A stretch of 64,000 nucleotides of DNA from Strigamia acuminata (taxonomy: Eukaryota > Arthropoda > Chilopoda > Geophilomorpha > Linotaeniidae): the NCBI GenBank assembly GCA_949358305.1, contig OX442315.1, positions 9,698,427-9,762,426 on the forward strand, in the 5' to 3' direction. This document shows positions 22,113 to 32,464 of this stretch, one piece after another. Positions within the stretch are counted from its first letter, which is position 1, and every line of letters begins with the position of its first letter. The notes beneath the pieces are model-generated. The model did not search any database. It was not told the DNA's origin and was given only the letters and a program-made list of their open reading frames with translations. The translations under genes and the position numbers were made by a program.

Positions 22113-22570
22113 GGTACCAAAATATATTTGGTACCAATAGTACCAAAATATGTTTGGTATCAATTGTATCAAAATATATTTGGTACCAATGGTACCAAAA
22201 TATATTTGGTACCAATAGTACCAAAATATATTTAGTACCACCAATTTTACCAAAATATATTTGGTACTAATGGTACCAAAACATATTTGGTACAATATCA
22301 TACCAAAATACTGTACCAAAATACCATACCAAAATACAAAATACCATATCAAAATACAAAATACCATATCAAAATACAAAATATCATACCAAAATACAAA
22401 ATACCATACCAAAATACAAAATACCATACCAAAATACAAAAATAACATACCAAAATACAAAATACCATATCAAAATACAAAATATCTTACCAAAATACAA
22501 AATACCATACCAAAATACAAAATACCATACCAAAATACAAAAATAACATACCAAAATACCAAAATACCAT
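22113..22570. repeat. Two-part satellite array
   Basis: First part (about 22113-22310): a roughly 26-bp unit built on ACCAAAATATATTTGGTACC, itself a near-palindrome. Second part (about 22311-22570): about a dozen copies of a 20-bp unit, CAAAATACAAAATACCATAC. The shared ACCAAAATA core suggests the second unit grew from the first. The long frames over this stretch are repeat artefacts. Confidence 0.9.
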
Positions 22571-22988
22571 TGTTTATTTACTTTATTTTAAGATTGTTAG
22601 GCTTAATAAAACCTCATCTTTTATTAAAACCTGGTGTATTGCTCTACTTTTTGGTATCACTACACCAGTGAAAAGGCTTTGAAGAAAGGGGGGTTTTTCT
22701 TTACTCTTAAGGTCAAACAGAGTATAGTTAACCTGGTGTGGGACGCACACTCACGTGAAATGACAAAGACTCGTTATTATTGGTTGTTGGCCTTTAATAC
22801 TGTTGTCTAGGAGTATGGGGAATCTCGTCACCCATTGCAGGGGTGCCAGTAAGGCATACCACACCGGGGAGTGTTTGTGGTAGGAGAAGGGGTAGTGGAA
22901 ATGAGAGGGGGATTTCGGCCATGAAAGGGCCGAACGCTTATGCTGTGGGGCCATAGAGCAGGTGAGAGCAGCGAGATGTCATCGATGG
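22571..22988. other. Unassigned, probably the tail of the decayed minus-strand element
   Basis: No clear gene. Minus-strand Pro/Thr/Ser-rich frames continue weakly to about 22830. The last 100 bases after the satellite are unassigned. Confidence 0.4.
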
Positions 22989-24203
22989 CTACATAGCCTT
23001 GCTCACGGTTTTGTCGTCTCTGGTCCATCCGGTGCACTGTGTCACGTCCAGACCACGTGAAACAGCATATTGGCGGACTTCTTCACTAGTAGTGGTCACT
23101 GACACGTTCGTGAGCAAGATGCGAGCTGTGAGGCGGTTGTCGAGAGATGAGGCAGCCAAAATTGTGCTGCCTACCACCATGCCAACGTGTGAGTGCACAC
23201 GTGGGTATTACGGGCGTGACCTCGCGACGGTCCGTCATAATGGCAGGCTTTTCGAGATATGGCACCTGATGTGGCACCTGCCGTGTCACATTGGCATATG
23301 ACTGAGTGGAGTTTGTCACGGATGGGATATCCATCACAGGGGCCGTAGGAGTAGCAGCAGCAGGAGCAGCAGGACACACGGTCACATCGTTTCGCAAAGT
23401 GGCATTCTCTGCACGAAATTCAGACTGGATACCGGCAATTGCATCAAAAATCTTCTGGAGAAAGCAAGACAGCTGGTCAGAGTCGACCAGGGGGGGCGTG
23501 GGAGAGAGGAAAACTTGGTAGTTATGATAAATTTCTGGCGTTTTCATCCATAAATTTAGTGTTGACGACGATGTGTTGGGCCTCGGTGTTCAGGGGGAGA
23601 AACGACGGTGGCGGCAGTAACGGCGGCGGTGGCGATCGTTTCAGTCGTGTATTGGTCATCAGAGGACAAGAGGCTGTTTGCAGTGATATTATTGACGTTT
23701 GAGGTGCGTGAGACCATAGGTGCAAGTGGGGGAGTATTACTGGTCAAGTTGACAAGAGTATCGGCAACAGTATCGACGGCAGAGTCCAAAATATCCAAAT
23801 ATTGGCAATGGAGGCCGGTAATGGCGGCCAAAGGCGCATGGTCGGATTCACGTTTTTCGTCGTTGTCAATGCGTATATCAGTTAGATGATCGTCAGGTTT
23901 GGTGCGGACGTTGATCTGACGTTCAGACAGACTGGAGAAGGTGCTGGACGCGCTGTAGGCCGTACGTTTTCGGCGCGTTCGGCCACGCGAAGAATGAGCC
24001 GCATGGTCGTCATCGCAAAACAGGGCATTTTTCAATAAATTGTGAATTCGTTTTTTGTTCGATTCGAATTTGGTCACTTGTGATTTGTTGGGTGTCTTTC
24101 CAGATGATGTGGAGTTAAAAATCTTGATGATCTTGTCCAATTTAGAGTATATTTCAACTCGTTCCAGGAGCGATAGCGAGATGCGACTTGCAACGGTGGC
24201 CAT
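22989..24203 (-). pseudogene. Decayed retroelement ORF1/Gag-like gene
   Basis: Three minus-strand frames follow one another and switch at frameshifts: 24203-23556 (215 codons, ATG start MATVASRISLS), 23547-23086 and 23198-22989. The first has a basic patch (RGRTRRKRTAY) and Ser/Thr/Ala-rich repeats. The second has a helical segment (LSCFLQKIFDAIAGIQSEFR) and a SYANVTR motif like the SYAxVT seen before the nucleic-acid-binding part of many LINE ORF1 proteins. The third (RILLTNVSVTTTSEEVRQYA) resembles an RRM-like fold start. No reverse transcriptase follows. A LINE ORF1 or a BEL/Pao-type Gag are the main options. Confidence 0.45.
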
Positions 24204-24682
24204 TTTACATTACTTTTAAACTATACAGTGGGTTGGCTGTAGAAACAGCCCTGAAATAATATCATCAGATTATCAGAATATCATCAGATTCTCGGTCGTT
24301 TTAAAATCTCAGATTTCCGAGACGAGACGCACTCGTCCTGAGACGAGATCTCGTACGAGACCGAGATCAAAAACGAGATTTGATCCAAAAAGTCCAAAAA
24401 CGCAATGTTAATCATTTTCGGTGTTTTTTTGATGTTATTTATGTTTTTTAGCACGGGTTTAATTATCTTTGATGTTTTTAGCAGGATTTTAATCATTTTT
24501 TAATGGTTTTAGCACAGTTTAAATCATTTTTGAAGTTTTTTGCATGAAAATCATTTTAACATTCAATTTTTAAGATGAATAAATTTTATTTTGTTTAATT
24601 TTTTACTTGTAAATTTGTAATCAAAGAATCAACGTTTTTTTTTAAAGTAACTTTTAAGCCCACTCAAATCACTCATAGTTTT
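24204..24682. other. Non-coding flank, possibly the terminal region of the hAT relic
   Basis: Contains ATCAGATTATCAGAATATCATCAG repeats (about 24261-24290) and a cluster of GAGACGAGA/TCTCGT motifs in both orientations (24310-24375). Such subterminal repeats are common in hAT elements. A TTTTAGCA/GTTTTAATCATTTTT-type repeat follows (24400-24545). I could not fix an end or a TSD. Confidence 0.4.
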
Positions 24683-25108
24683 TCAGACCATTCGCTCCCG
24701 TCTCTTGCTACGGTGGTTGCCAGCAACTGAGAAGTTCTGTTCACTTCTAATCGACGTACATCTGATCAGGTTTAAAGCGTCTTCAAGTATGGCAAGCTTT
24801 TCCGATTTAAGACATTTATATGTCTTAAAGTCCTCAGCAGTAAGGTCATTGGGATTTTTAGTTTTTACATTCAACCTTGTTCTTTTAGCCGGTTTTGGTA
24901 CAAAATTTGATGTCGTTCGTCGTTTGAGCGCAGCTTGTAAGCGTGATACGGAATCATCAACAACATCATCGTGGTTTTGTGGTTCAGCAGAGGCTTCCAC
25001 GACATCAACATTATCGTCGTCATCATCGTCGTCATTGTAAAAAAAATGTTTTCTCCAAAGTCTAATTCCTTCTTTCACGATTTCATCTTTCTTTGACAAT
25101 GTAAACGG
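24683..25108 (-). pseudogene. hAT transposase relic, C-terminal part
   Basis: The minus frame to TGA at 24683 ends in CTSIRSEQNFSVAGNHRS, matching the hAT dimerisation signature (S-x2-SER-x-FS-x-AG, with Gln for Arg here). An Asp run (25016-25033) and an acidic linker lie before it. The reading frame continues without a break into 42189-42501 once the inverted-repeat element and one CGG duplicate are removed. Key catalytic residues are not in the retained part. Confidence 0.7.
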
Positions 25109-25732
25109 ATGTACACCCGTGGAAAAAAAAAACTTTCCTTGGTAACTGCAGTTTTAAATTTACTCACCAGAGGCATGAAAATCCACTGAGATTGTGTGAC
25201 ATCACAGAACTAATGCTCGATCTCAAAATGGCTGACTTGTTTTGTGTACTTAGCCAGCATTTGCTTTCTTTTTTCACCTTTGAATTCAAATAATTAAAAA
25301 AAAAGAAACACAGTGTTTGGTCGAACGTGAATACGATGGTGATTCGCCCAAGCACAACTAAAAAAAAAAACAGTTCTAGACGCGCGTTGAAGAAGCCGGA
25401 GAAGTCATCGACGAGTGAGAAAGGCGGTTAGAAGAACAAGACGACATCAAACATGCCTTGGAACAGCAACTGGGCGCTTTGCCTCTTCCCTTCCTGTGGA
25501 TGGAAAGTAAGAAGATCTTAACAGGTTTATTTATTTATAACGGAATATAAAACATTTTTCTTCATTTACAGATTCGGCGCAGCAGTTTGCAAATGCGCAT
25601 GCAGCAAAGAAGCTGTGCAGCAAAGAAGCCGTCTCTCCCTTATTTTTTAGTATTTACAGACAGAAGGAAACGAAATGGTGGACATAGAGACAATGGCAGA
25701 TCATTTACAGCATCAATATAAGTAAAAATATA
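25109..25732 (+). repeat. Left inverted arm
   Basis: Contains the same exon-like stretch as the right arm (25380-25510), but a TGA replaces a TTA codon at about 25418, so its frame is broken. Confidence 0.85.
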
Positions 25733-26903
25733 ATGATGTTTAGATTGGGATTAAATTGTGGTGTTTATGTTTATATTTGGTTTTTTTTTAGGTCTGAATT
25801 ATAGAGTTATGTGTTATAATTACATTTGTGGATTCTGACATGAAGGAGGCCGGTCACAAAGCAGTTTCGTGTCTTAAAATGCCGCCCGAGCTGCGGGAAC
25901 AGCAACATGCGAAACAACTCAAAGCTCAGCAAAATTACCAAGCAACAGAACAGAATCAATTTGTTTTTTTCTTTTCCAATTGGTTGTATTGAAACTAAAC
26001 AATCCGATAATTAAAAAGAATTTAAAAAAAATTTTTTATTCAATTTACTTATTTACTTTATTAAAAAAATTGATAAGAATTTAACAAAAATTGTCAAAAA
26101 TTGGACAAAAAAAACAAGAAAATAAAAAAAAATATCAAAAAAAAAAAAAAAAAATTACAATGATTCGATACAAATGGTCAAAAAAATAACCAAAACAAAC
26201 AAATAATTACCAAAAGTTTACAAATAATTGACCAAAATTGATAAAATGTGACAGAAATTTAAAAAAGTATCAAAGCAATAATCAAAGATATTTAGATTTA
26301 CGTTGATGGTCGAGTCGCATATATGCGAACTTCACGTTGACTGTTTTCCAGAAATATCTAAAAATCAAAGCAAAAAAAAAATCATGTTTAATTTTTCCCC
26401 TTAATTTTATTTTCTTTTAAATCAAATCACTTTTCTTCAGTGGTTTCGGTTTGTGCTCTGTCGATGTGTCAATTTTCCTCCTTTTCCGCTTTTTACTTCA
26501 ATTTTTTACCAACTGCATCTCGTTCTCCTCTCTAACCTACGTGTTTTGATTGGATTTACTGGCGTATAATTTACGCAAACTCTTGTTAATCATATTATTG
26601 TCCTCCACTTCAACGTAATTCTCGTTATCGGATGAAAAATGGGCAAAGGCACATCTCCACCTTTGTATTAAAATAAAAAAAAATCAAACACCATTTTTAA
26701 AACGCAATTTCTCCTCTAATTTCACCCTTCAAAACAAAATTTAAAAAAATCAAAAAATTAATTAAATAAATTTAAGCAATATAAAATATCCACTAAAATC
26801 ACCTTTTTCGACTTCCAAACGAAAAGGATTTTTCTTTTTTCGACCATAATCCCTGAAATTTAAATAAAATGTAGACAAATTTCGAAAAATTTAGTAAAGA
26901 AAA
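25733..26903. other. Loop of the foldback element
   Basis: Very AT-rich with many A-runs. A short GC-richer stretch at 25840-25950 (AAATGCCGCCCGAGCTGCGG) could be an exon remnant. A TATATGCG palindromic motif lies near 26320. No frame above 60 codons stands out. Confidence 0.5.
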
Positions 26904-27287
26904 TATATTTTTACTTATATTGATGCTGTAAATGATCTGCCATTGTCTCTATGTCCACCCCATTTCGTTTCCTTCTGTCTGTAAATACTAAAAAATAAGG
27001 GAGAGACGGCTTCTTTGCTGCACAGCTTCTTTGCTGCATGCGCATTTGCAAACTGCTGCGCCGAATCTGTAAATGAAGAAAAATGTTTTATATTCCGTTA
27101 TAAATAAATAAACCTGTTAAGATCTTCTTACTTTCCATCCACAGGAAAGGAAGAGGCAAAGCGCCCAGTTGCTGTTCCAAGGCATGTTTGATGTCGTCTT
27201 GTTCTTCTAACCGCCTTTCTAACTCGTCGATGACTTCTCCGGCTTCTTCAACGCGCGTCTAGAACTGTTTTTTTTTTTAGTTGTGCT
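26904..27287 (-). repeat. Right inverted arm, inner part
   Basis: The rest of the arm is at 41946-42188; TGCT at 27284-27287 is duplicated at 41942-41945 by the solo-LTR insertion. Confidence 0.85.
27120..27260 (-). other. Exon-like coiled-coil frame inside the arm
   Basis: On the minus strand an open stretch encodes RVEEAGEVIDELERRLEEQ and continues through HALEQQLGALPL, with heptad spacing typical of a coiled coil. A GTAAGA donor-like site lies at its end and an acceptor-like TTCATTTACAG downstream (near 27070). It may be a captured host exon. Its copy in the left arm has a stop. Confidence 0.4.
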
Positions 27288-27358
27288 TGTGACGATTCTA
27301 CTTTTGGCTGATTTAATAGCCATTTAAGAGAGATAAATAATCGGTTTAAACAAGACGT

Positions 27359-29107
27359 TGTGATGATTACAAACCCGTATTTATCAATGTTCACAATAGA
27401 TGGCGCTGTTTACCAAACGCGCGTAATTCAAACTCGATAAAACTAAAAAGTGTGATAAATAATTATTTAGACACGGTGAATAAAATATAACTATTTTATT
27501 CGATATAAACTAAGTATTATTTACTTGACAATGTTGATTCTATCGAATCAATATCCACATTACTTACCTGTCGAAGGGAACCAATCGGACCCTTCCGGAC
27601 CCCAACTGGGCCCATTTGGACATAGTCATATATTAGGTCCGGACTAGTGACCCACGAATCCGCCGATTCGTACGCTGATTGGCTGTCGCCAATCTAGTAG
27701 TTCTACAGAACTATATAAGCATCAGTTTCTCACCCACTAACCCCCCTGGCTTGATAACTGAACTTGTATATTGTCTGTAGTTGAATTGTTATCGTTTGAT
27801 TTCATTATTCTCTATCGACACATCAGGCCACCTCAGCTCTCCACAGTTAGTATTCATTACTATTTTGTTATTGCTGTTGTAGGGCTATTTCGGGAAGGCT
27901 AACTCCGGTAATAGACATGCATTCGCATGAAATGGCCCCGTAACGTTAGCCAGCTGTTCTACGGGACAGTAGGATTTCGTACGGTGGCTTAATATAACGG
28001 TCGTATACAGTACGACCTTGCTAAATGAAAGTAGGTCCCTCAGCTAACTGGCCACAGTCCGCTGCAGGATGGTTGTTGTAAACAACCCACGCAGGTTCCC
28101 GTCTTTCTACGATTGGTCCTTCCGCTCGTTAAAAGTCGGTAAAGGCCTAATGCACAGGTAACACGCCGGGTTGGTAGCCCGTGAGCAATATCTTCAGATG
28201 TTGCGATAAATAACTACCTGGATAATGGTAATCCAACGGCAGTGGCCAAATAATATTTTACCCGGTGCTCGATCAATGGATCCCGTCATCGTAAGGCATG
28301 CTGGCGGATGGAGGAGTTAAATCCTCCCGCGATGGTTCTCTCGACCGTCGTGACGGTCCCCGCCCCATCGTACCCTCCGGGTTAGTAACCCGTGAACAGG
28401 AGTTGAACAACACTGTGTTAAACAAATTACTCGGGCATTGGTAATCCTGTATTGGCAATATATTTTAAACCCGGTAAGACCATAGAAATGTTTACCTGGT
28501 GGTTGGTACCACCGATAGCGAGTTAAAGCACACAATTAAATACTCGGCGCCTGATCACGAGATCTTGTCGTCGTAAGGCATGCTGGCGGATGGAGTCTCA
28601 ACAACTCCCGCGACGTTCTCTCAATTGTCGTGACGGTCCCCGCCCAATTAATATTTATACAACAATTCATTTGTTGTATTCCACTAATTACTTTACTTTT
28701 ATTCATTTGGAACATGGAATATTCTGCTGAATATTCCTACTTATGCGAAGGACTCTTCGCATTATTAGATACTCGAGCTGCGGACCAAATACGTCTCCGT
28801 AGCGATGTTTGTGACGATGCCGCAAGTCAGCCGTATCCCTTTGGCTTCGCCCGGATCCTCAACCAGTTGATGCCGCCCGTTTACACGCGTCCAGAACCTA
28901 TCTTTGTTATTGATTAATATTTAATAATAAATATGTTATGTCACACTAAAACTGTAAGTTATTTCTACTTGATCACATATTCATGTTTGTAAGGGCTTCC
29001 GTAGCTTATCTCGGTTAGGTTGTTGCTAAACTTAGCAACGTCTTGTATAAACCGAATTATCTATCTTAAAAGGACTAATAAATTAGCCCAAAAGTAGAAT
29101 CGTCACA
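27359..29107 (+). repeat. 5' LTR (1749 bp)
   Basis: TGTGATGATTAC...AATCGTCACA. Inside are two diverged tandem copies of a 200-270-bp unit (about 28165-28377 and 28378-28652). Each starts with a GGGTTRGTARCCC-type palindrome and ends with a GGCATGCTGGCGGATGGAG...GTGACGGTCCCCGCC block. A small frame at 28714-28917 (67 codons, MEYSAEYS...) follows the second unit. Confidence 0.95.
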
Positions 29108-29109
29108 AG

Positions 29110-29127
29110 TGGAGGTTCTACCGAGAT
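29110..29127 (+). other. Primer-binding site, tRNA-Gln
   Basis: TGGAGGTTCTACCGAGAT, two bases after the LTR, complements the 3' end of animal tRNA-Gln (…ATCTCGGTGGAACCTCCA) with one mismatch. Confidence 0.8.
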
Positions 29128-30217
29128 AGGCTGCCAAATTTTAAACAAAATTTGAAGTTTTGCATGTCTATGATGAATTCGAGTAGTGTAACGTTTATGG
29201 TGATTTTTGTGTGTAAAATAAATTTCGTTTGAGATTTATAAGTGTTTAATATATTTTATTTTTTTTTGAAAAGGCAATAAGTGTAACTCACTTTGTTCTT
29301 TATTCTCCGCTGTGGAAATTATACGTTTTAACAAAATAATAATTTCTACCGCGTGGTCAGGCCTAAAGGCCCAACCCCGAGAATGGGAGTCTTGCCCGAA
29401 CTTGTTGAAGTTGGTTCCGCCCGGGTAATGTCATTTTGTCGTCGACAATCTGACAAAACCACGCGGTCGGGCCTAATTTTGAAAAGTTGACCCTTTGACG
29501 GAATTCTTAAAGAATTCTATCAATTTAACAGTTGCCTTATTTTTAGAATGTTCCAAATAAGTAATTTTGCTTGAAACCTCAAGTTAAACCTAAATTTATT
29601 TGCCTAAATAAATAGAAGGAAAATTGATGCTTTCCGAAGGAATTAAAATTTATATTTTATTTCAAAGTGGGTTTACCTTATTTTACAGACGTGATTTACA
29701 TTGGAATGTTGGTTAAAAATCGTGATTTCAAGGCGTTGGAATCGAATTTTACGAATGGAGTACCGTTCGAATTTTAGCGAAGAAAAATTCTCACTGTTGT
29801 GTTGCCTAGCAACCAGGTTGTGCAGAGAAGCCGTCGATTCAAACGATTTGACGCGCTTTATTAAAATTGTGGGTTTTAATACTTTAAAATTCTCATGGAA
29901 TGGTCATTTTTATTAAATAAATTTGATAATATTTTAAAATACTTTGAAAAGTATCCATTTTGTTTGGTGACTACGTCATAACACTGGAATCTGTCAAGAT
30001 TACGGTTTCACGAACTTGATGATTTCCACCAATCTCGGACGAGATTGGACTCTCGCGAGACTAGCGTTGATACTTGACCAATCAGAGAGGTGTATCGAAG
30101 TATTCATACTTCCATTCGAACTAGTGTGACCACTGCTTCGTTTGCGATCCTCCTGAACGTTTGCACTTCATCGTTATCTCTCAGACTTAGGAAATTTTCT
30201 TAGTTTTAAGTTTAGTT
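29128..30217 (+). other. Long 5' leader
   Basis: About 1.1 kb without a convincing ORF. A CGCGGTCRGGCCTAA motif is present twice (about 29350 and 29462). A GCCTAGCAACCAGG...AGAAGCCG motif (29802-29836) has a relative downstream of pol (38313-38347). Confidence 0.6.
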
Positions 30218-32464
30218 ATGACTAATAACCAGCATCACATGAACACCCGTGGTAAGGAAAGAACTTGTTTGACTGGTGGAATGAATCTATCCGGGTTTAT
30301 ACCTGTTCCTAATGGAACTGAAGAAGTGGAAAACCACGCGGTCCATAATGGCGTTTCAAATGAAACAGCCGGACCATCTGGAGAGAATAGGGCTCCGCGA
30401 GAACCTACTCCGCCTGGAGAAGAGGAATGCATTCCTGAAGGTTCTCATTTAGGCCGAGGCGGTCTATTATTTTGTCAGGATCACGGTTTGAACCCAAACC
30501 AATTTAGATCTTTGACCGAAGTGTTAGATTTTGTACACGCGCAACGTGCTACGTCGGAGCAGCCTAATTCCCCAGCCAGCCAAAGATTAAATAATTTTAG
30601 TCCCACTCCTTCGACGCCTATTTCTAGATATAGAAATAAAAATGCACAACCTCCTCGTCAAGATCAGTCGAATTTGACACCAGGAGATTTTAATCGTGCT
30701 TTCCAACAACGATTACGAGCGAATAACTTCGCTCGCAACCAACAAAGGGGATTTACAAATCCAGAGAACTTTGAGAATACGTTCAACAGAGCGAATTTGG
30801 GTCCGCCTAATATGGCCAACCCTAATCCAAGTTTTCCAAACGGATCAAATAGTTGTCCGAATCTCGCTGGAAATTTGAACCCAAATTCAGGTGCGACAAG
30901 AGGTCCAAACCGCCGTTTTGACCCAAATTCTAGATTTGCAAACAATTCTAGTCCAGCACCTAACATGCAAAGGGGTCATCCAGTTCCTCCGAACTCGAAT
31001 AACCCAAATAATCCGAACGATTTAAATAATCCTTCTACTGGAACTCCAGGAAATTCAAATAACTATTTGAATCGAGGTACGCCAGGTAATTCGAACTATC
31101 GTCCGAATTTTGGTAATCAAGAAAGTTCGAACAACCGTCCGAATTTTGACAATCAGGGTAGTTCTAATAATCATTCGAATTATGGGAACCAGGGCAATTC
31201 GAATAACCATTCGAACTTTGGTAACCACGGTAGGTCAAATCAAGGAAGGTCGAATAATTTCAACCCTAATAGTGGTAGTTCAAGTCAAAATAACTCGAGT
31301 CAACCAAACAATGGCGGGTCGTCAAACGACAACTCGCGCCCCCCCAGTAGCTTTGGCATGACGGCTGATGACCTCGCGTCAATTGCCACGACCATGCACA
31401 AGTTGATGCAGGCAGGAAAAAGTTCCGCCACTGTCCCTCAAACTAACTGTTTGAAACCACCAGATATCCCTGTATTCTCCGGAAAAGCAGAAGAAAGCGA
31501 ACGCTTTCTCAATATTGTAAAAAATGTCGCTCTCCTGCGAAACATGTCACTCGATGACATGCTTGTTAAAGGCGTGGCCGGTTATTTAACCGAGCAAGCG
31601 CATGGTTGGTTTCATGAACGGAGAGAAGATTTCATATCTTGGGAAGTATTTGAACAGGCGTTCAAAGAACGGTTTGTAGCCACTCGACAAGAGCGGACGA
31701 ACCAACTAACTAAGTTGAAACAACTGGAAACAGAAAGTCTTTACGACTTTATGCACAAATATTACCAGTTATGGATATTACAAGACAGTCTTGATGCAAA
31801 AGGGGCTGGTTGTCTTTTTATCGGGAGTGTAACTCCTGCTAATGATTTGCTTTTGCATACGCAAGGCATAGCGGATTTACCTCTGACAGAGATTTATACC
31901 GTTATAACAAAAAATAAAGGCTTGTACAGTCGTACAGCTAATGGAGCAAGGGAAAATATTTCCAATCCAGTTGTTTTCCCACCTCGGAAAACTGACACTC
32001 GTCCTCAGTCGAAGACAAATGTTAAATCTTTAACTTTGGATTCACAAGAACAACTTAATATTTGTGAAGAAGAGTTACCTGAGGAATGCGAGGCTGTTTA
32101 TTTAATAAACGGAGTAGTAGATCAGACCAGACGTGGTCAATTAGTTTGTTACCACTGTAAGAAACCAGGACACATGCGTCGAGAATGTCCAGATTTAAAA
32201 CCACGTACAAATTTCAACTCTGAAGAGTTGCAAAAACGAAGTACTCCGGACTCCCCGACTGTGGATCCGACTTCTAAACGACCTAATAATAGGTGGATAA
32301 CTCAAGAAGTGTTGGATGCAACACTAGATGCTAAACTTGATGCGAAATTAAATACTTTTGAAAATAAGTTACAAACTTCGCTGACTAACTCGTTGGCAGA
32401 AATGGTCAAGACTTTGATCAAACCCGAATCTGCTGATTCAAGTGCGACTAGTTCAAAAAACTAG
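30218..32464 (+). CDS. gag: Gag of the 1749-bp-LTR gypsy element
   Basis: ATG at 30218, 748 residues, ending AAA AAC TAG. Residues about 86-112 hold a short motif, FCQDHGLNPNQFRS...DFVHAQR, which is also found in the 50930 ORF. Residues about 120-378 are strongly Asn/Pro/Gly/Ser-rich, with repeated GNxGxSNNxxNF units, like prion-like or phase-separating tails. Residues about 400-580 are the capsid region (WFHERREDF, SWEVFEQAFKERF, ETESLYDFMHKY), which matches retrotransposon Gag. The CCHC zinc knuckle CYHCKKPGHMRREC is at 644-657. The C-terminus has short LDAKLDAKL helical repeats. No stops or frameshifts. An unusually long Gag for gypsy because of the Asn-rich insert. Confidence 0.93.
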   Translation: MTNNQHHMNTRGKERTCLTGGMNLSGFIPVPNGTEEVENHAVHNGVSNETAGPSGENRAPREPTPPGEEECIPEGSHLGRGGLLFCQDHGLNPNQFRSLTEVLDFVHAQRATSEQPNSPASQRLNNFSPTPSTPISRYRNKNAQPPRQDQSNLTPGDFNRAFQQRLRANNFARNQQRGFTNPENFENTFNRANLGPPNMANPNPSFPNGSNSCPNLAGNLNPNSGATRGPNRRFDPNSRFANNSSPAPNMQRGHPVPPNSNNPNNPNDLNNPSTGTPGNSNNYLNRGTPGNSNYRPNFGNQESSNNRPNFDNQGSSNNHSNYGNQGNSNNHSNFGNHGRSNQGRSNNFNPNSGSSSQNNSSQPNNGGSSNDNSRPPSSFGMTADDLASIATTMHKLMQAGKSSATVPQTNCLKPPDIPVFSGKAEESERFLNIVKNVALLRNMSLDDMLVKGVAGYLTEQAHGWFHERREDFISWEVFEQAFKERFVATRQERTNQLTKLKQLETESLYDFMHKYYQLWILQDSLDAKGAGCLFIGSVTPANDLLLHTQGIADLPLTEIYTVITKNKGLYSRTANGARENISNPVVFPPRKTDTRPQSKTNVKSLTLDSQEQLNICEEELPEECEAVYLINGVVDQTRRGQLVCYHCKKPGHMRRECPDLKPRTNFNSEELQKRSTPDSPTVDPTSKRPNNRWITQEVLDATLDAKLDAKLNTFENKLQTSLTNSLAEMVKTLIKPESADSSATSSKN
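32455..32461 (+). promoter_or_regulatory. -1 ribosomal frameshift heptamer A-AAA-AAC
   Basis: The last two gag sense codons before TAG are AAA AAC preceded by A, a textbook slippery heptamer (X-XXY-YYZ). Slipping back one base enters the pol frame (AAA AAA CTA), which is open from here to pol. A GGTCCGGGGGACG stretch follows and could form the stimulatory structure. Confidence 0.78.

Noticed and set aside
22300-22570. CRISPR-like array
   Set aside because: The units are contiguous 20-bp copies without unique spacers, in an animal genome; this is a satellite.
22026-22671. Two frames of 136-144 codons rich in Tyr, Phe and Lys or Gln
   Set aside because: They are translations of the 20- and 26-bp satellite units on either strand, not genes.
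21067-22671. A complete CACTGG...CCAGTG DNA element from 21067 to about 22671
   Set aside because: A CCAGTG does occur after the satellite, but I see no matching inverted end or TSD, so the pair is likely chance.
22839-24258. A hAT element spanning the ORF1-like gene, from CAGGGGTGCC to ACAGCCCTG
   Set aside because: The ends resemble hAT termini but match each other over only a few bases, and no 8-bp TSD is visible.
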